From the NCBI GenBank assembly GCA_938020445.1, contig CALIIC010000168.1:1-46596 (forward strand): a DNA stretch of 46,596 bases, read 5' to 3'. A program made the position numbers and the translations under genes. Source of the stretch: an uncultured Flavobacteriaceae bacterium (GTDB taxonomy: Bacteria; Bacteroidota; Bacteroidia; Flavobacteriales; Flavobacteriaceae). Of this stretch, positions 43,531-46,596 are shown one piece after another (within the stretch, counting starts at the first letter, position 1; every line of letters starts with the position of its first letter). A model generated the notes under the pieces. It was not told the DNA's origin. It saw only the letters and a list, made by a program, of their open reading frames with translations, and ran no database searches.

Positions 43531-44526
43531 ATGGGTAAACTATCGGCAGCTATTACCGCTGTAGGGGCATTTGTTCCAAAATTTGTACTGACCAACAAAA
43601 TGTTGGAAGAAATGGTGGAGACCAACGATGAATGGATTACCACCAGAACAGGAATTAAGGAAAGAAGAATTTTAAAACCTGAAGAAGGCGTTGGAAGTTC
43701 TTTTATGGCCATCAAGGCGGCTCAGGATTTACTACAAAAAAAGGACATTGATCCAAAAGAAATAGACTTGGTAATTGTTGCCACTGCTACTCCCGATACC
43801 TTGGTAGCTTCTACTGCGGCTTTTGTTGCTTCCGAGATCGGGGCGGTAAATGCTTTCGCATATGATATGTTGGCAGCCTGTTCCAGTTTTTTGTTTGGAA
43901 TGTCGACCGCAGCAAGTCAGATTGCTTCAGGGCGCTATAAAAAGGTCTTGCTTATTGGTGCAGATACCATGTCTACCATTGTGGACTATACCGATAGAAC
44001 CACCTGTATTATTTTTGGGGACGGTGCAGGAGCGGCATTGTTTGAACCGAACGAAGAAGGCTTGGGACTACAAGATGAGTACCTGCGTTCCGATGGTGTA
44101 GGCAGAAACTTTTTAAGTATGGATGCCGGAGGGTCGGTTTTACCTGCCTCCGAAGAAACTGTTAAGAACAGAAAACACTTCATCTACCAAGATGGCAAAT
44201 CTGTCTTTAAGTTTGCGGTCAGCAATATGGCCGATGCGGCCGCTACGATTATGGAACGTAATAATTTAAGCCATGAAGATGTAGCATGGTTGGTTCCGCA
44301 CCAAGCGAACAAAAGAATTATTGATGCTACGGCAAATCGAATGAGACTCGATCATGCGAAAGTAATGATGAATATTCAGCGCTACGGGAATACCACCTCT
44401 GCTACCTTACCACTATTGTTGGCAGATTATGAAGATCAACTTAAAAAAGGAGATAATTTAGTGTTCGCCGCTTTTGGTGGCGGGTTCACATGGGGTTCTA
44501 TTTATTTAAAATGGGCCTATAACTAA
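43531..44526 (+). CDS. fabH: Beta-ketoacyl-ACP synthase III
   Basis: A 331-residue condensing enzyme that joins acetyl-CoA to malonyl-ACP to begin fatty-acid synthesis. The catalytic Cys lies in AYDMLAACSSFLFGM (about residue 114), His in WLVPHQANKRI (about 255) and Asn in QRYGNTTSATLPL (about 287). NDEWITTRTGIKERR near the start and FGDGAGAALFEP are further family segments. The ATG at 43531 fits the usual N-terminus (MGKLSAAITAVGAFVP). accB and accC follow, giving a fatty-acid initiation cluster. No plsX lies between rpmF and fabH here. Confidence 0.96.
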   Translation: MGKLSAAITAVGAFVPKFVLTNKMLEEMVETNDEWITTRTGIKERRILKPEEGVGSSFMAIKAAQDLLQKKDIDPKEIDLVIVATATPDTLVASTAAFVASEIGAVNAFAYDMLAACSSFLFGMSTAASQIASGRYKKVLLIGADTMSTIVDYTDRTTCIIFGDGAGAALFEPNEEGLGLQDEYLRSDGVGRNFLSMDAGGSVLPASEETVKNRKHFIYQDGKSVFKFAVSNMADAAATIMERNNLSHEDVAWLVPHQANKRIIDATANRMRLDHAKVMMNIQRYGNTTSATLPLLLADYEDQLKKGDNLVFAAFGGGFTWGSIYLKWAYN

Positions 44527-44550
44527 TTCAAGCTATTAAAATCAAATTCC

Positions 44551-45039
44551 ATGGATATTAAAGAAATTCAAAACCTGATCAAATTTGTGGCAAAGTCAGG
44601 CGCCACTGAGGTAAAGTTGGAGATGGACGATGTGAAGATCACCATTCGAACAGGACCTATAGGCGGTGGTTCGGAAACCACATATGTACAGCAGATTCCT
44701 GTTGCGCAATCTCCAGTTGCAGGGGTTGCACCTCCGGCCGAGGCTGCACCTGTTGCCAAGGAGCCGGTAAAGGCCGAAGCAGCAGATGAAAATGCCAATT
44801 ACATAACCATTAAGTCCCCTATTATCGGAACTTTCTATAGAAAGCCTTCTCCTGATAAACCATCTTTTGTTGAGGTGGGCAGTACCATAGGAAAAGGAGA
44901 TGTCTTATGTGTAATCGAGGCCATGAAACTTTTCAATGATATCGAATCGGAAGTGTCCGGTAAAATTGTTAAGATATTGGTCGATGATTCCTCCCCCGTA
45001 GAGTTTGATCAACCCTTGTTTTTGGTAGATCCTTCCTAA
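44551..45039 (+). CDS. accB: Acetyl-CoA carboxylase biotin carboxyl carrier protein
   Basis: A 162-residue BCCP. The N-terminal helix (MDIKEIQNLIKFVAKSGATEVKLEMDDVKI) docks to AccC; an Ala/Pro/Val-rich linker (about 50-80) follows; the biotinyl domain (85-162) has ITIKSPIIGTFYRKPSPDKPSFVEVG and the biotin site EAMKLFND with Lys126. It carries CO2 between AccC and the carboxyltransferase. It starts 24 bp after fabH and lies 78 bp before accC. Confidence 0.96.
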   Translation: MDIKEIQNLIKFVAKSGATEVKLEMDDVKITIRTGPIGGGSETTYVQQIPVAQSPVAGVAPPAEAAPVAKEPVKAEAADENANYITIKSPIIGTFYRKPSPDKPSFVEVGSTIGKGDVLCVIEAMKLFNDIESEVSGKIVKILVDDSSPVEFDQPLFLVDPS

Positions 45040-45055
45040 GCTAAAAATCTAATTT

Positions 45056-45096
45056 CAAAAATTCGAATTCCGACCAAATCTGAATTCGAATTTTGA
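45056..45096. repeat. Long AT-rich inverted repeat between accB and accC
   Basis: CAAAAATTCGAATTC (45056-45070) and GAATTCGAATTTTGA (45082-45096) form a stem of about 13 pairs with one bulged A, around an 11-nt loop. No T run follows, so it is not a standard terminator. It may be a processing or stability hairpin, or one copy of a dispersed palindromic repeat. Confidence 0.6.
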
Positions 45097-45117
45097 AGCC
45101 TGCAATTTAAAATAGTT

Positions 45118-46470
45118 ATGTTCAAAAAAATATTGATTGCAAATAGAGGTGAGATTGCGTTGCGTGTAATACGTACCTGTAAAGAAATGGGTATCAAAAC
45201 AGTAGCGGTATATTCCAAGGCCGATGAAGAGAGTCTGCATGTACGTTTCGCGGATGAGGCTGTTTGTATTGGTCCGGCACCGAGTACCGAATCATACCTT
45301 AAGATACCCAATATCATCGCTGCGGCGGAAATTACCAACGCAGATGCCATTCATCCCGGATATGGATTTCTCTCGGAAAATTCAAAATTCTCGAAGATCT
45401 GTGCCGAGCACGATATAAAATTTATTGGAGCTTCTGGCGACCACATTGACAAAATGGGGGATAAAGCCACTGCAAAAGCAACGATGAAGGAAGCAGGAGT
45501 ACCTTGTGTTCCTGGATCTGACGGTCTTTTAAAAGATGTCCTCGATGCAAAAAAGCAAGCCAAGAAGATGGGCTATCCCGTTATGATCAAGGCGACTGCC
45601 GGAGGTGGTGGGAAAGGGATGCGCGCCGTTTGGAGCGAAGAGGAAATGGAAGGGCATTTTGAAAGTGCGGTACAGGAAGCTACAGCCTCTTTCGGAAATG
45701 GCGGTATGTACATGGAGAAGTTGATCGAGGAACCACGCCATATAGAGATACAGGTCGTGGGAGACCAATATGGGAAAGCATGTCACTTGTCAGAACGGGA
45801 TTGTTCGGTACAAAGACGTCACCAAAAGCTTACTGAGGAGACTCCTTCCCCTTTTATGACCGATAAACTGCGAGAAGATATGGGAACGGCCGCTGTAAAA
45901 GCCGCTGAATACATTAAATACGAAGGCGCAGGAACAGTAGAATTTTTGGTGGACAAGCATCGAAATTTCTATTTTATGGAAATGAATACACGTATACAGG
46001 TAGAACATCCTATTACAGAACAGGTCATTGACTACGACCTTATACGAGAACAGATATTGGTAGCCGGCGGCGTTCCTATTTCCGGTAAAAATTATATTCC
46101 GAAACTACATTCGATCGAATGCCGTATCAACGCAGAAGATCCCCATAATAACTTTCGTCCCTCCCCAGGTAGAATTACCACTTTGCATATTCCGGGAGGT
46201 CATGGTATTCGAATGGATACACATGTTTACAGCGGCTATGTTATTCCCCCGAATTACGATTCGATGATCGCCAAGTTAATCACTACCGCGCAAACGCGCG
46301 AAGAGGCAATCAATAAGATGAAGCGCGCCTTGGACGAGTTTGTGATCGAAGGGATTAAAACAACGATTCCGTTTCATAGGCAGTTGATGGAACATCCCGA
46401 TTATCTGGCAGGGAACTACACAACTAAGTTTATGGAAGACTTTGAGATGCAACCACCAGAAGAAGATTAA
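45118..46470 (+). CDS. accC: Acetyl-CoA carboxylase, biotin carboxylase subunit
   Basis: A 450-residue ATP-grasp enzyme that carboxylates biotin on Acc[36 protein letters not shown] is the N-terminal domain; [10 protein letters not shown] and [16 protein letters not shown] (the glycine-rich ATP loop) follow; then [40 protein letters not shown] with the catalytic Glu/Arg, and [20 protein letters not shown]. The length matches the family. It is the last gene of the cluster, ended by the terminator at 46476. Confidence 0.97.
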   Translation: MFKKILIANRGEIALRVIRTCKEMGIKTVAVYSKADEESLHVRFADEAVCIGPAPSTESYLKIPNIIAAAEITNADAIHPGYGFLSENSKFSKICAEHDIKFIGASGDHIDKMGDKATAKATMKEAGVPCVPGSDGLLKDVLDAKKQAKKMGYPVMIKATAGGGGKGMRAVWSEEEMEGHFESAVQEATASFGNGGMYMEKLIEEPRHIEIQVVGDQYGKACHLSERDCSVQRRHQKLTEETPSPFMTDKLREDMGTAAVKAAEYIKYEGAGTVEFLVDKHRNFYFMEMNTRIQVEHPITEQVIDYDLIREQILVAGGVPISGKNYIPKLHSIECRINAEDPHNNFRPSPGRITTLHIPGGHGIRMDTHVYSGYVIPPNYDSMIAKLITTAQTREEAINKMKRALDEFVIEGIKTTIPFHRQLMEHPDYLAGNYTTKFMEDFEMQPPEED

Positions 46471-46475
46471 TGTAT

Positions 46476-46505
46476 ACCCTGACCGATCGTGTCAGGGTTT
46501 TTTTT
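46476..46505 (+). terminator. Terminator after accC
   Basis: ACCCTGAC (46476-46483) pairs with GTCAGGGT (46491-46498), loop CGATCGT, then eight T. A weaker CCCC/GGGG hairpin with six T (46511-46533) follows and may act as a backup. Confidence 0.92.
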
Positions 46506-46596
46506 GACATCCCCGAAAACAGGGGTCTTTTTTCACGGTTTGCAACTACTTCTGTTTAGGCGAACAAGACTACTTTTACTCCGAAATATAATGTAA

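Overview
The window looks like the chromosome of a marine-type member of the Flavobacteriaceae (Bacteroidota). The signs are: AT-leaning DNA; Bacteroidota-style promoters (TAnnTTTG -7 boxes with TTTG/TTG about 19 bp upstream) in place of Shine-Dalgarno-led starts; many short-signal lipoproteins; OMP_b-brl_3-type TonB-dependent receptors; LytS/LytTR two-component pairs; and the DUF177-rpmF-fabH-accB-accC order. I see no rRNA, tRNA, CRISPR array, insertion sequence or prophage.

Layout. 1-1550: the start of a DUF885-like lipoprotein that runs out of the window. 2090-6834: a four-gene operon (TonB-type receptor, exported lectin-like protein, LytS kinase, LytTR regulator). 6946-11099: exported proteins (DUF6503-like, trypsin-like protease, DUF2911, TPR lipoprotein, small lipoprotein). 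11231-16182: a second receptor locus, with a paralogous receptor and YceI on the minus strand, divergent from a second LytS/LytTR pair. 16386-18239: an exported tandem ABM-like protein and a membrane-bound AraC regulator. 18369-23758: small ORFs, a divergent photolyase/cryptochrome, and several hypothetical envelope proteins.

24017-29044 is the most unusual part. Five tightly packed plus-strand genes encode a small soluble protein, a coiled-coil protein with four membrane helices, a von Willebrand A-like lipoprotein, a polytopic membrane protein and a divergent class A penicillin-binding protein. Next come an unknown 139-aa gene, a convergent sigma-like protein whose stop overlaps it, and an orphan LuxR-type response regulator. 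Upstream of the regulator there appears to be a decayed histidine-kinase remnant. I infer, and cannot prove, that the five genes form one inner-membrane/periplasmic machine that acts on peptidoglycan and is regulated by its neighbours.

31956-40514: a Kelch lipoprotein, a large DUF5117-type metalloprotease, a TauE/SafE permease, and an SSS symporter operon with DUF3052, a NagX/HGSNAT-like membrane acyltransferase and DUF2237. 40528-46470: housekeeping genes, namely ribE divergent from pdxA, then DUF177-rpmF-fabH-accB-accC (fatty-acid synthesis plus ribosomal protein L32), ending at a strong terminator. Several intercistronic hairpins in this block could tune expression.
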